Source: Macrostomum hystrix
Taxonomy: Eukaryota > Platyhelminthes > Macrostomidae
Direction of reading: 5' to 3'
NCBI GenBank assembly: GCA_950097015.1
Contig: CATNEN010000024.1
Coordinates: 1,014,001 to 1,078,000, forward strand
Length of the DNA stretch: 64,000 nucleotides
Program-made: the position numbers and the translations under genes
The notes under the pieces: model-generated
Told to the model about the DNA's origin: nothing
Databases searched by the model: none
Seen by the model: only the letters and a program-made list of their open reading frames with translations
Shown: piece after piece, positions 11,786-22,075 of the stretch
Numbering within the stretch: position 1 is the first letter of the stretch
Layout of the letters: each line of letters opens with the position of its first letter

Positions 11786-12230
11786 AAATTAAGTGCGTCG
11801 CAGCATCAACTTATTCACCGCAAAATGCTATTCCTGTGATTCCGAGTGACCGTGGGATTCGAAATCACCATCTATGGCTTTTGCCATAGATAAAGCACTT
11901 GGTGTGTGCCAGATTTGAGCTCACTTCAAGGTAAAATCGAAGGTCTTCCCTCAACGACATAAGAAGGCGTTGAAATTAAATGTATCCCCTTTTGCCCCGG
12001 GCGAGTGTCTATGTGACGCATGTTTTCATTTATTTCCCTAGGTGAATAAATCATTTATTTCCCGCTGCCCAGCGGGCTGATAAATTCAAGACAACAACCG
12101 TAGACAAACAAAAACTAGCAAAAAAGTGTAGCACACAAAAGCTTAAATACAACTGTAGGACACAAAATGTGTGATATAAAGTTCGTTTCGGACTTATAAT
12201 GACTAACAGAATGTGATTTTCACGTCTTTT
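11786..12230. other. Spacer downstream of the Crypton remnant
   Basis: AT-rich, no supported feature. It may include the 3' flank of the Crypton element; its boundary is not marked by repeats. Confidence 0.4.
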
Positions 12231-13505
12231 TCACCGTCTGAGCATGAGCATGCGCTTACTAGCAGGTGGTTCGATAGAAACCTCGGTATTGACGTCGGAC
12301 ACGGTAACACGAGAGTGTTGTATGAGACTTCTTGCAGCAGAAGCCTCGGTGGCGTCTCCACTCAAAATAGCACTTTGGATCTTCTGTCGTGTTGTTGATG
12401 GCGCTATGTATTTCTCCAGAGCCTTGGTAGTAGCGTGACCAGTGATCCGAGCAATGTCTCCGCGTTCGACACCAGCCTCGTGGAATTGAGTAGCACATGC
12501 TTTTCGCAGGCTCTGATTCGAGAAACGAGCAGTGCTGTTTTGCCGAACTTCAGACACTGCGGCCTTCACAATTGTCGAGATAGTGTTCTTCCCAATAGGC
12601 TGAACACTATACCAGGCTTTTCCGTTCGATTCCGTCCAGTGCTTATTGGCGGCAAGAAACAAAGCTTTTGAACAATTCTCGGGGCGCAACGAAACGTACT
12701 TGATGTATAGGCACACAACGCATTGCTCCGGATCTGCAGCATGGAAAGCTTGGACTACTTTCGGTTGTTTCTGAATTCCTTTCAGGCCACCTTGATTCGT
12801 CTTGGTCCGCCGACACTCCTCTTAAACAAGGCACTCTTCAATCCCACTGCCATCCAAATTGATCTCGCACTGGAATTCCAAATCACGTAGCTCACTACCA
12901 CCCCGCAGACCGAAGTGCTTGCCAATTAGCCAAATTACGCTGCGAACTAGTTGCTCAGGATTGTGGGAGCCTAGCACACCAGCATTCCAGCAATCATCTT
13001 CGATAGATTTCGTCACAGGCTCTGACTTTTTTAGCCCGACTCCTTTTCCTTCCGCAGTTGATAGCTTCATAGCCGCATCCAGCGATTTTCTACTTTCAGC
13101 AAACTGAACATCCGTCCAAAGGCTCTAGTCCTTTCCGTAGACATTGCGCATTTCATACTGCAGCATAGACACGAAGTCCTTGAGAGTTCCGGCCGAGTAG
13201 CGCTCATGCTTCTTATTCCTTACCTCAAGGATGAAAAGCTTCAGCAAATAGTTCAAGTCGGACCTAGTAAATTCGTCCATAGATTTCAATACCATCAGAG
13301 AGGAGCCGCCATTCTTTGCCCAGTCTTCTTTTTTGCATTCGTGCCACTCTTTAAACGTCGATATCATCCACGCACTCTTCTTGACCGTATTTGGTGGTAC
13401 TGTTGCACTTACCAGCGCATCAGCTTCTGCATCCGACAAGATTTGATGTCGAGCACCAGACTGTCCAGACATATCTCTTGGATTATTTGTCGATAAAATC
13501 AGCAC
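12231..13505 (-). pseudogene. Crypton-like tyrosine recombinase (DUF3504/KIAA1958 type), inactivated
   Basis: A single minus-strand frame spans the locus, broken only by in-frame TAG at 13125-13127 and TAA at 12822-12824; similarity continues across both stops. N-terminal part: ADALVSATVPPNTVKKSAW then STFKEWHECKK, the helical core-binding region. Catalytic part: the first Arg in HFGLRGGSELRDLEF, then WYSVQPIGKNT, then FSNQSLRKACATQFHEAG (second Arg; the usual His of the HxxR motif is Gln), then ITGHATTKALEKYIAPS (His and the nucleophilic Tyr). This order is typical of Crypton recombinases and the host genes derived from them. Two stops and the His-to-Gln change indicate a dead copy. There are no terminal repeats, as expected for Cryptons. 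Confidence 0.8.
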
Positions 13506-13740
13506 GTCTCTCAGTTGTATAAGTGTCCCGGCTAGCAGTGTTGCTGCACAAATAACTTACTTCGTCGTACAGTAATTTCTTTCTAGATTAGCCTTCAGCT
13601 TTGAGCCATAGACTAAAAACGTAATTTATACTTTTCATTTTTTGTTATTTTTTATGGTTATTTTGTACTTTAGTTCCCCTTGACTTTTTGCTAGTTTGCC
13701 TCACTTTGCATCGATGCACATAAATTAAAATTTGTTTGTG
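13506..13740. other. AT-rich spacer
   Basis: Upstream flank of the Crypton frame; no feature supported. Confidence 0.4.
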
Positions 13741-13945
13741 GCCTAAATGTGGGGGCTTCACCCCAGGCCCCCAGTGGGGGCTTCGCCCCCACACCCCCAG
13801 CGAGCAATCTGCCCCCTTATCCCCGCTAGCAGCCAACATACCGAACGGGGGATACATATCATATTCCCCACTCATTTAGCTGTCTAGGGCCAAAAGCACT
13901 CGGTGTCTCGATCATTGACCTCGGCTTCGCCTCGGTCAATAAAAA
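13741..13945. repeat. Cluster of GC-rich hairpins with TTCG loops
   Basis: GTGGGGGCTTCGCCCCCAC near 13772-13790 is a near-perfect stem with a TTC(G) loop, next to a related GGGGGCTTCACCCC copy. A second palindrome, ATTGACCTCGGCTTCGCC continuing to TCGGTCAAT, lies near 13914-13940. The same GGCTTCGCC core recurs inside the MITE at 13969-14098, so these may be pieces of related inverted-repeat elements. Confidence 0.5.
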
Positions 13946-13968
13946 TAAATTTGAATATGTATAGAATA

Positions 13969-14098
13969 ATACCCCCTGATTTTGTTTCTTTGGCCTACGA
14001 ACGGCTGAGGACGCGTTTCTTAGCCAAGGCGAAGCCGAGGCCCAGAAGCGCAGTCCGAAGCCGTTCCTAGGCCATAGACAACGAGTTCAGGGGGGTAT
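13969..14098. mobile_element. Short palindromic MITE
   Basis: The ends are inverted (ATACCCCCTGA at 13969-13979 and TCAGGGGGGTAT at 14087-14098). The halves are complementary over most of their length, including the CGAACGGCT/AGCCGTTCC and GGCGAAGCC arms. It is flanked by TA at 13967-13968 and 14099-14100, consistent with a TA target duplication as in Tc1/mariner-type MITEs. No coding capacity. Confidence 0.65.
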
Positions 14099-14286
14099 TA
14101 TAGTAATTAATCATAAAGCTTGGCCCGGCTCCCGAGATTGCACTACTAAAACTGTTTACAGCAACTGTGACCATAGACTATATGTTTAATCAGCCTAGGC
14201 CGTTAAATGACTGGCTTAGGCCAGTTAAATAATAAATACATAGAATGAATAGCCAATAGGCCGGGCCAAGCTGGCGATTAAATATA

Positions 14287-14893
14287 CCTTTTTACGTTCT
14301 ATTTGATAAAAACTGCAACCAATTTGGCCACGGCTCAGCCTGACGCAGCCGCAGCAATTTTCCATAGACAGCCGCTGCTAGCAGCAACCAATTTGGTAAA
14401 AACTGCGAGCTATTTTGCCAGCTTGAAGATATCATTCTTATCATTCTTATCATCTTATCATTCTTATCATCACTCTGATGGCGAATCGTGGGCCGTACCA
14501 AAATATAAGTCAGCTGGATCGAGAGCGAATCATGAGAGCGTACAGGAATGGCGACGACTGGAGAGAGCTTGGCAGAATGATGGTCGGCTGCCATCACTGC
14601 CACTTCATTCATTCTTAATGTTATGAATTCGTGTTCTGACTTCTGACTGAGGACATATTGTTATCATTCTTTATCGTTATTGTTATGCTATCGCTCCCTA
14701 TTTCGCTATTGCTTTTGACAGGGCAGGTCAAATACAGCAGTGAGCTGCTATCTTCAAGCTGGCAAAATAGCTCGCAGTTTTTACCAAATTGGTTGCTGCT
14801 AGCGGCGGCTGTCTATGGAAAATTGCTGCGGCTGCGTCAGGCTGAGCCGTGGCCAAATTGGTTGCAGTTTTTATCAAATAGAACGTAAAAAGG
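14287..14893. mobile_element. MITE-like element with about 140-bp terminal inverted repeats
   Basis: CCTTTTTACGTTCTATTTGA at 14287 is matched by its complement ending at 14893. The inverted match continues through TGCAACCAATTTGGCCACGG, the AATTTTCCATAGACAGCC segment and AGCTATTTTGCCAGCTTGAAG, about 140 bp per side. TATA flanks both ends (14283-14286 and 14894-14897), giving a TA or TATA duplication. The unique middle (about 14431-14747) has no convincing gene. The small open frames on the two strands are mirror images produced by the TIRs. Confidence 0.8.
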
Positions 14894-14897
14894 TATA

Positions 14898-15640
14898 CCA
14901 TTTATTTCTAGATGTAACACAAGTAGGCACATGAGTATGTCAAGCAAGCAAAGCAGGAATAGATGGCTTATAAACTGTATTGAGAAAATGTAACAAAGAG
15001 CTAACAAAAATAAACGAGAACTGTCAGCACAATTCAGCAATGTTTGGCTAGTAAAGAAAGAATAAAGCATCTGTTAGATGTTCGTGAAATATCTGCAGAA
15101 CTTGCTTGTAGCAATCATAAAGTGTCTTCGCAATGAGATTATTCATTGAGATTATAATTCATTATTATTAATATTTACTTTTCAGCAACGCAACATGCTC
15201 GTCGTCACAGATGTAATCTACTCAAAAAAGTGTATTTTAACTGTCAAATTTCATTTTTTAATAAGTCTTTACAGCAAGCACACAGAATGGTAGATTTACG
15301 CACTCGGAAGCCTAGCATAAGTGCATTGATTTATGACCAAGTGTGTGTGCGCAAGACCAGCTCCTTCGGCCCATAGACAATTTACCGCACAGTTGCGGAA
15401 TTTACTGCACACTTCAATCTATTTCTTTGATGGCCTTTGGGCCATAAACTATACACGAGCTTGAGACGTTTACGCACACTTGGTTATATGTCAATGGTTT
15501 TAGGTGGATTTTAGGCACTGGCTTAACCTAGAAAATAAAAAACTGAGCGTATATGACAGTTGGTGCCATTAAATGACTGAGTACAAAGCATGAGTGTAGG
15601 ATACGATATACGAGCGTAATGTGCTATCACTGCTATGGAT
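14898..15640. other. AT-rich spacer
   Basis: No gene, RNA or array recognised. Confidence 0.5.
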
Positions 15641-16045
15641 AGGGATAGGGTGTCCGGGGATTGCTGAATGATGGGGATAGGGTGTCCCGGGATTGCTGAA
15701 TGATGGGGATAGGGTGTCCCGGGATTGCTGAATGATGGGGATAGGGTGTCCCGGGATTGCTGAATGATGGGGATAGGGTGTCCCGGGATTGCTGAATGAT
15801 GGGGCTAGGGTGTCTGGGGATTGCTGAATGATGGGGATAGGGTGTCTGGGGGTTGCTGAATGATGGGGCTAGGGTGTCTGGGGGTTGCTGAATGATGGGG
15901 CTAGGGTGTCTGGGGATTGCTGAATGATGGGGATAGGGTGTCTGGGGGTTGCTGAATGATGGGGCTAGGGTGTCTGGGGATTGCTGAATGATGTTCTTAG
16001 GGTGTCCGGGAAATGCTTAGCGATTTGTTTAGGGTGTCCAGGGAT
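15640..16045. repeat. 32-bp minisatellite
   Basis: About twelve tandem units of 32 bp containing GGGATTGCTGAATGATGGGG, with ATAGGGTGTCCC, CTAGGGTGTCTG and similar variants. The last units are diverged. Confidence 0.9.
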
Positions 16046-16268
16046 TGCCATTTCAAATAAATTCGAAAGTTGCTACAAGTAGAGAGTAAGCTGATATGTA
16101 CAAAAAGTTAATATTTATATAAATAAATGTTGATAACATTTTGTAAAGTTTTCAATCACCTATGTTCAATTTGAAAGTTCTACAACATACAGCAAATCTG
16201 AATGAACGATTTCCAGATAAGTTTGTAAATAATCGAGCACTCTCGATAAAAGTGTGGGAGGGAAATGC

Positions 16269-17312
16269 TCAGACTGCGCCAGCCATGTTAGCCTTGCCGT
16301 GTCGCCACACCTGAGTGTGATATTGTATGGCGTAGCTGCTGTTGTACCGTTGCCTGCAGGCCTCCAGCTGGCTGGCCGACATGCCATTCAGAGTCCGACA
16401 GGCCGGGTCGCTGTCGTGCCAGCTGAACGGATTGAAGAACTCCGGCCTGTACAGGCACACAGAGGCACTGTACTTTGGCCAGTTCCGTTTTAGCAGGCGC
16501 ATCAGCAGCAGCGGCCCTGTGCGGTCTTCCTCCAGCGGGTAGCTGCCCGTCAGGACGCGCCACCATCGCTGGCTGGCGATTCGGCGAATCTCCTCGATGG
16601 CGTCTAGCCAAATCTGCTGGCCGGGCCGGCTGTACATCAGCGAGTTTTGCACCAAGCCGGATGGCATGCGCATCGCTGTCCAGCCGGAGCCGATGGACAT
16701 TGCGCCCAGCACCACGCTGCAGTTCGCCAGCAGGTGCTGGAACGGACGCAGGCACTCGGAGTCCAAATCGGCGTACAGGCCGCCCAGATTGTACAGGTAC
16801 AGATAGCGGACGGAGTCGACTCGCTCGATCTTCGTTGGCAGCGCTCGCCAGGTTCGATAAAAGTCTGGAAATTTCGACCGGACGAATTCCGCATTGTCCG
16901 CATCGGTCCACAGTCGGTAGTGCCAGTTTGGGAAGCACCGGCGCCAGCTAGCCGACCAGCTTGCGAATCGGTCCGGCAGACGGGCCGACTTCCACGACTG
17001 ATGCACGAAGCTTGGCACTTCGTTCGCTTTGACGCCGCCCACATCGACGACGCCAGGCGAGGCCAAGTCAAGCGGAACGTGCGGTATTTCCGGGAAGAAT
17101 TCCAGCTCCTTGGCTAGCCGGTGGGCCAGGTGCGAGGCGGCCATGAATGCCAGGGCCAGCACCGGCAGGGCGAGGACCAGGCGAGTCTTCGGACCGCCAC
17201 GCAGGCGAATCCGATTCAGCTGCCGCCTGGCCGGGCAATGAGTCATGAGCTGCTCCCACGTGGCCTGCGAGTCGTGACGAGCGCGTCCGCCTGGGTGAGG
17301 AGGCGAGGCCAT
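16269..17312 (-). CDS. Type II membrane glycosyltransferase with DXD sugar-binding motif (Gly_transf_sug family)
   Basis: A single-exon frame of 347 residues. A hydrophobic segment at about residues 43-60 (TRLVLALPVLALAFMAA) after a basic stretch predicts a type II Golgi membrane protein. The catalytic domain begins with VPSFVHQSWKS (family IPKIIHQTWK) and continues with FPNWHYRLWTDADN. It has the DXD motif at residues 182-184 inside YLYNLGGLYADLDSE, the nucleotide-sugar/metal site of the GT32-like family that includes OCH1- and inositol-phosphorylceramide mannosyltransferases. The DXD motif, conserved Gly-Gly-Leu-Tyr and overall length are intact, so an active enzyme is likely; donor and acceptor cannot be read. 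The start ATG at 17312 is preceded by CAAA in a fair initiation context; a later Met23 is possible. It is the only intact host gene here with no intron. Confidence 0.85.
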   Translation of the reverse strand: MASPPHPGGRARHDSQATWEQLMTHCPARRQLNRIRLRGGPKTRLVLALPVLALAFMAASHLAHRLAKELEFFPEIPHVPLDLASPGVVDVGGVKANEVPSFVHQSWKSARLPDRFASWSASWRRCFPNWHYRLWTDADNAEFVRSKFPDFYRTWRALPTKIERVDSVRYLYLYNLGGLYADLDSECLRPFQHLLANCSVVLGAMSIGSGWTAMRMPSGLVQNSLMYSRPGQQIWLDAIEEIRRIASQRWWRVLTGSYPLEEDRTGPLLLMRLLKRNWPKYSASVCLYRPEFFNPFSWHDSDPACRTLNGMSASQLEACRQRYNSSYAIQYHTQVWRHGKANMAGAV

Positions 17313-17387
17313 TTTGATGAAGACTAGCTAATGAGGTCTTTGTTACTAAACAAATTGACGCGTTGCGGGGCACTGACGGAATCTTAT

Positions 17388-17465
17388 GTGACAGTCGACC
17401 CGCAGCCAGCGAAACCTCACACAGGTGTACATCTGTCCTGAATCTGTCCTGTCCTGCCCATTTCA
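17388..17465 (-). mobile_element. Partial SINE tail (copy C)
   Basis: Read on the minus strand this stretch contains AATGGGCAGGAC, CAGATGTACACCTGTGTGAG and CGCTGGCTGCGGGTC. All three modules occur in the 3' part of the SINE at 23788-24143, but here in a rearranged and shortened order. The tRNA-like head is absent. It lies just upstream of the glycosyltransferase start. Confidence 0.5.
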
Positions 17466-17469
17466 CATA

Positions 17470-17875
17470 AATCAGGCACACTGTACCGCGAATTTGAGTT
17501 AAGGAGCCTTGGTAGAGAAATCGTTGCTCAAAAAGCATAAAAAAGAGAAATTTTAAATAGAATTGACGCTTGCATAAGTTTCGCTGTGCAATCAGTTCGT
17601 TGTTTGCTCAAAACCTGCAACCACTCGCACAAGAAAATCTGATTTCTCCAGTACTGTCATGTTTGCCAGTGAATAGTACGGCTCAGCTACCGTTGATTAC
17701 ATCCGGTGAAAAAGGCTTCTAGCAGGTACCTTCTACTTTTTAGTTTCTGCCCAGTGTTAAATGGTAGTGATTGCTAAATTTACATAAGTTTTATGCAACA
17801 ATACAATCCTCAAATGTTGGCTTATGCATATCGTTGCCAGTGGGCCTTGTAACACTCTGTATGGTCCCAGCTGAC
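17470..17875. other. Spacer upstream of the glycosyltransferase gene
   Basis: Presumed 5' flank of the minus-strand glycosyltransferase gene. No promoter motif stands out. Confidence 0.4.
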
Positions 17876-18765
17876 ACCACTCTCCCTGACACCCCAGCTG
17901 AGCTATTCGCTGACACCCATCTAACACCAAGTGCCAGTGTGTGATTCAGCTGACACCCATCTAACACCAAGTGCCAGTGTGTGATTCAGCTGACACCCAT
18001 CTAACACCCAGTGCCAGTGTGTGATTCAGCTGACACCCATCTAACACCCAGTGCCAGTGTGTGATTCAGCTGACACCCATCTAACACCCAGTGCCAGTGT
18101 GTGATTCAGCTGACACCCATCTAACACCCAGTGCCAGTGTGTGATTCAGCTGACACCCATCTAACACCCAGTGCCAGTGTGTGATTCAGCTGACACCCAT
18201 CTAACACCCAGTGCCAGTGTGTGATTCAGCTGACACCCATCTAACACCCAGTGCCAGTGTGTGATTCAGCTGACACCCATCTAACACCCAGTGTGTGATT
18301 CAGCTGACACCCATCTAACACCCAGTGCCAGTGTGTGATTCAGCTGACACCCATCTAACACCCAGTGCCAGTGTGTGATTCAGCTGACACCCATCTAACA
18401 CCCAGTGTGTGATTCAGCTGACACCCATCTAACACCCAGTGTGTGATTCAGCTGACACCCATCTAACACCCAGTGTGTGATTCAGCTGACACCCATCTAA
18501 CACCCAGTGTGTGATTCAGCTGACACACAGTGTGTGATTCAGCTGACACCCATCTAACACCCAGTGCCAGTGTGTGATTCAGCTGACACCCATCTAACAC
18601 ACAGTGTGTGATTCAGCTGACACCCATCTAACACCCAGTGTGTGATTCAGCTGACACCCATCTAACACCCAGTGTGTGATTCAGCTGACACACAGTGTGT
18701 GATTCAGCTGACACCCATCTAACACCCAGTGTGTGATTCAGCTGACACCCAGTGTGTGATTCAGC
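17876..18765. repeat. 40/34-bp minisatellite
   Basis: Tandem units containing CTGACACCCATCTAACACCC followed by AGTGCCAGTGTGTGATTCAG (40 bp). From about 18280 many units lack a 6-bp GCCAGT, giving 34 bp. Shorter units with CTGACACACAGTG also occur. The two length classes are partly blocked, which indicates segmental amplification. Confidence 0.95.
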
Positions 18766-19876
18766 TAAAATCGCTGTGCAAAATGGCCAGGAGTCAAAGA
18801 TTTCCTACGGCTCAGCAACTTTACTCACACGCGTGAACTCACCCTGGCTGTCCAGTTTGAGTAGCAATTAACTGCGGCAGCTGAACACGCAGAAGAAACA
18901 CTTAAGTTGCCGCTGGGGGCAGACTTATCAAATAGTTTAACAAACAGTTTAATTGAGCGCAGGTTATTAGCGGCTAGATTTATTTTGCGCACCTTTGCTT
19001 TAGCCAAGTATTGCTCATCCACACAGTGCTCAGTGTTCTCTCTCTTGTGCAATGGCCAGCTCACTATTGGTTAAATCAGGGGCTTATAGTAGGGGTAGCA
19101 GCTTTATTACGGAGTTTCCTCATTGCATTTTTCAAGACACGGCGGAGGCGGGGCGGACTGTGGGTTCAGAGGTGGGCTTCGCTGGCCCACAATTAATTCA
19201 GTGATGAAATAGAGAAGGAAAGGTTAGGATTTTGGGTGGGGTGGCCTTGCCAGCTGTGTCAGTGGGGTAGGAAAGCATTCTGGCCGATCGCATTGTTGTG
19301 TCCCACACCCAGACCGGGCTGTGAATTCAGGCCTCTGTTCAGTGCAGGGGGGTTGTTGAAGGTTTTCAGCCCGCTCCTATTGGATGGCTTGGGCGATTGG
19401 TATGGGAAAGGAAAAAAATGAGTAGACGAGGGAAGGAACAGAGTTCACAGTACCTGGTCGGTCTCACCCCCGCCTAAAACCCTCACCCAGGACAACAATA
19501 GAGGAGTTGTATAGAGCCACTGAGAGCTGAAGAGAGAGAGACAGAATGTCACAGCTGGATATGGTTACTAGCTGAAGCTTCTCTGCAATACTCACTGTAC
19601 TTCGCAACTTAAAAGCATTTTTTATTCCATTTTAACACGTTGCTGTTTGTGTACACTCATCTGTTTCTGCCCCCGTTAACTAACCCTTCTCCACTCTGCC
19701 AAGAAAATCACCTCGATGCAGCCACTGATGTTGACGCATTGCTCACTACTACCAGAGCTGCGATCTCAACTAAGCTTCATTCCAGCCTATTGTGAAGTTA
19801 CTGCATGCAGTAAATTCTGCTGCACAGAAATTTGCAAATTTGTTTGTCTGTGTGTCTGCTTATGTAAACTCTTAAA
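18766..19876. other. Spacer, nothing recognised
   Basis: About 1.1 kb with no conserved frame, RNA gene or array. The GC-richer part at 19140-19430 may be old mobile-element debris, but I could not match it to anything in the window. Confidence 0.4.
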
Positions 19877-21485
19877 CACAGAAGACTGCCTGTCAGTTAG
19901 AGAGGACTAGACACTTACCTGTTAGACACAGAAGACTGCCTGTCAGTTAGAGAGGACTAGACACTTTCCTGTTAGACACAGAAGACTGCCTGTCAGTTAG
20001 AGAGGACTAGACACTTACCTGTTAGACACAGAAGACTGTCTGTCAGTTAGAGAGGACTAGACACCTACCTGTTAGACACAGAAGACTGTCTGTCAGTTAG
20101 TGAGGACTAGACACTTTCCTGTTAGACACAGAAGACTGTCTGTCAGTTAGAGAGGACTAGACACCTACCTGTTAGACACAGAAGACTGTCTGTCAGTTAG
20201 AGAGGACTAGACACTTTCCTGTTAGACTCAGAAGACTGCCTGTCAGTTAGAGAGGACTAGACACTTTCCTGTTAGACACAGAAGACTGCCTGTCAGTTAG
20301 AGAGGACTAGACACTTTCCTGTTAGACACAGAAGACTGTCTGTCAGTTAGAGAGGACTAGACACTTACCTGTTAGACACAGAAGACTGTCTGTCAGTTAG
20401 AGAGGACTAGACACCTACCTGTTAGACACAGAAGACTGTCTGTCAGTTAGAGAGGACTAGACACCTACCTGTTAGACACAGAAGACTGTCTGTCAGTTAG
20501 AGAGGACTAGACACCTACCTGTTAGACACAGAAGACTGCCTGTCAGTTAGAGAGGACTAGACACTTTCCTGTTAGACACAGAAGACTGCCTGTCAGTTAG
20601 AGAGGACTAGACACTTTCCTGTTAGACACAGAAGACTGCCTGTCAGTTAGAGAGGACTAGACACTTACCTGTTAGACACAGAAGACTGTCTGTCAGTTAG
20701 AGAGGACTAGACACCTACCTGTTAGACACAGAAGACTGTCTGTCAGTTAGAGAGGACTAGACACCTACCTGTTAGACACAGAAGACTGTCTGTCAGTTAG
20801 TGAGGACTAGACACCTACCTGTTAGACACAGAAGACTGTCTGTCAGTTAGAGAGGACTAGACACCTTCCTGCTAGACACAGAAGACTGCCTGTCAGTTAG
20901 TGAGGACTAGACACCTACCTGTTAGACACAGAAGACTGCCTGTCAGTTAGTGAGGACTAGACACCTACCTGTTAGACACAGAAGACTGTCTGTCAGTTAG
21001 AGAGGACTAGACACCTACCTGTTAGACCCAGAAGACTGTCTGTCAGTTAGTGAGGACTAGACACCTACCTGTTAGACACAGAAGACTGTCTGTCAGTTAG
21101 AGAGGACTAGACACCTTCCTGCTAGACACAGAAGACTGCCTGTCAGTTAGTGAGGACTAGACACCTACCTGTTAGACACAGAAGACTGCCTGTCAGTTAG
21201 TGAGGACTAGACACCTACCTGTTAGACACAGAAGACTGTCTGTCAGTTAGAGAGGACTAGACACCTACCTGTTAGACACAGAAGACTGCCTGTCAGTTAG
21301 AGAGGACTAGACACCTACCTGTTAGACACAGAAGACTGCCTGTCAGTTAGTGAGGACTAGACACTTTCCTGTTAGACACAGAAGACTGCCTGTCAGTTAG
21401 TGAGGACTAGACACCTACCTGTTAGACACAGAAGACTGTCTGTCAGTTAGAGAGGACTAGACACCTACCTGTTAGACACAGAAGA
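19877..21485. repeat. 50-bp minisatellite carrying repeated splice-like motifs on the minus strand
   Basis: About 32 tandem units of exactly 50 bp (GTTAGACACAGAAGACTG.. ..AGGACTAGACACTTACCT). On the minus strand the unit junction reads TCTGTGTCTAACAG|GTAAGT: a pyrimidine-rich acceptor fused directly to a consensus donor, with a CTAAC branch-point-like motif about 30 nt upstream. Roughly two thirds of units keep GTAAGT or GTAGGT; the others read TTTCCT or CTTCCT on the plus strand and lose the donor GT. Confidence 0.95.
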
Positions 21486-22075
21486 CCTGGCACATAGTAA
21501 CATGCCTGATTAAGCACAAACATAGCATTTTTTGTGTGTTGTAAAACCCGCGGCAACGCCCAAACAGTAGATTTTTGCAGGAATATTTTGTTGCTTTTGG
21601 TCTTCGGTGCATGGCTTTTACTACTTGATCTCTCTTTGAGAGATTCGATCTCACTGACACAGAGGACGGATGGTTTTGAGGTGAACGGCCTTGAACCAGA
21701 AAGCTGAAGCTGAACACGATGCAACATCAAAGCAAAAGAGATAAATCTTCTTTAATCTAGACTATCAGCAGCAGACACAAGCGATTTACTTACACTCGCA
21801 CAAAAAATGTTATTTTTTATTGCTATGAACCAAATCCCTTGAGTAACGCCGCGTTTAAAGAGCTTTTGTAGGCTTTGGAATCTTTACATAGTTGACGGGA
21901 AGGTAACCATATGCTATTATCATTGTAACAGCAGTTTTTTTATAACTGAGAAAATATTTCTTTTTTTACTAATTTTACGCTTTAACTCCAACTGCACTAC
22001 TAAATAAAAACAGTAGTTTTTTATGACGTATTATTTGATATCGGCACTTCTCAGAAAAAAGCATGCTAAAATACC
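21486..22075. other. AT-rich spacer
   Basis: No feature supported between the 50-bp and 25-bp arrays. Confidence 0.5.

Noticed and set aside
12822-13127. TAA/TAG reassigned to glutamine (ciliate-type code) to explain the Crypton stops
   Set aside because: The other genes use TAA, TAG and TGA as terminators at the expected ends of conserved proteins, so the two stops are simply inactivating mutations.
13741-13810. Rho-independent terminator-like GC hairpins
   Set aside because: Bacterial terminators are irrelevant in an animal nuclear genome; the hairpins are better explained as inverted-repeat element debris.
16475-17117. Plus-strand frames opposite the glycosyltransferase
   Set aside because: They are shadows of the GC-rich minus-strand gene with no conserved motif.
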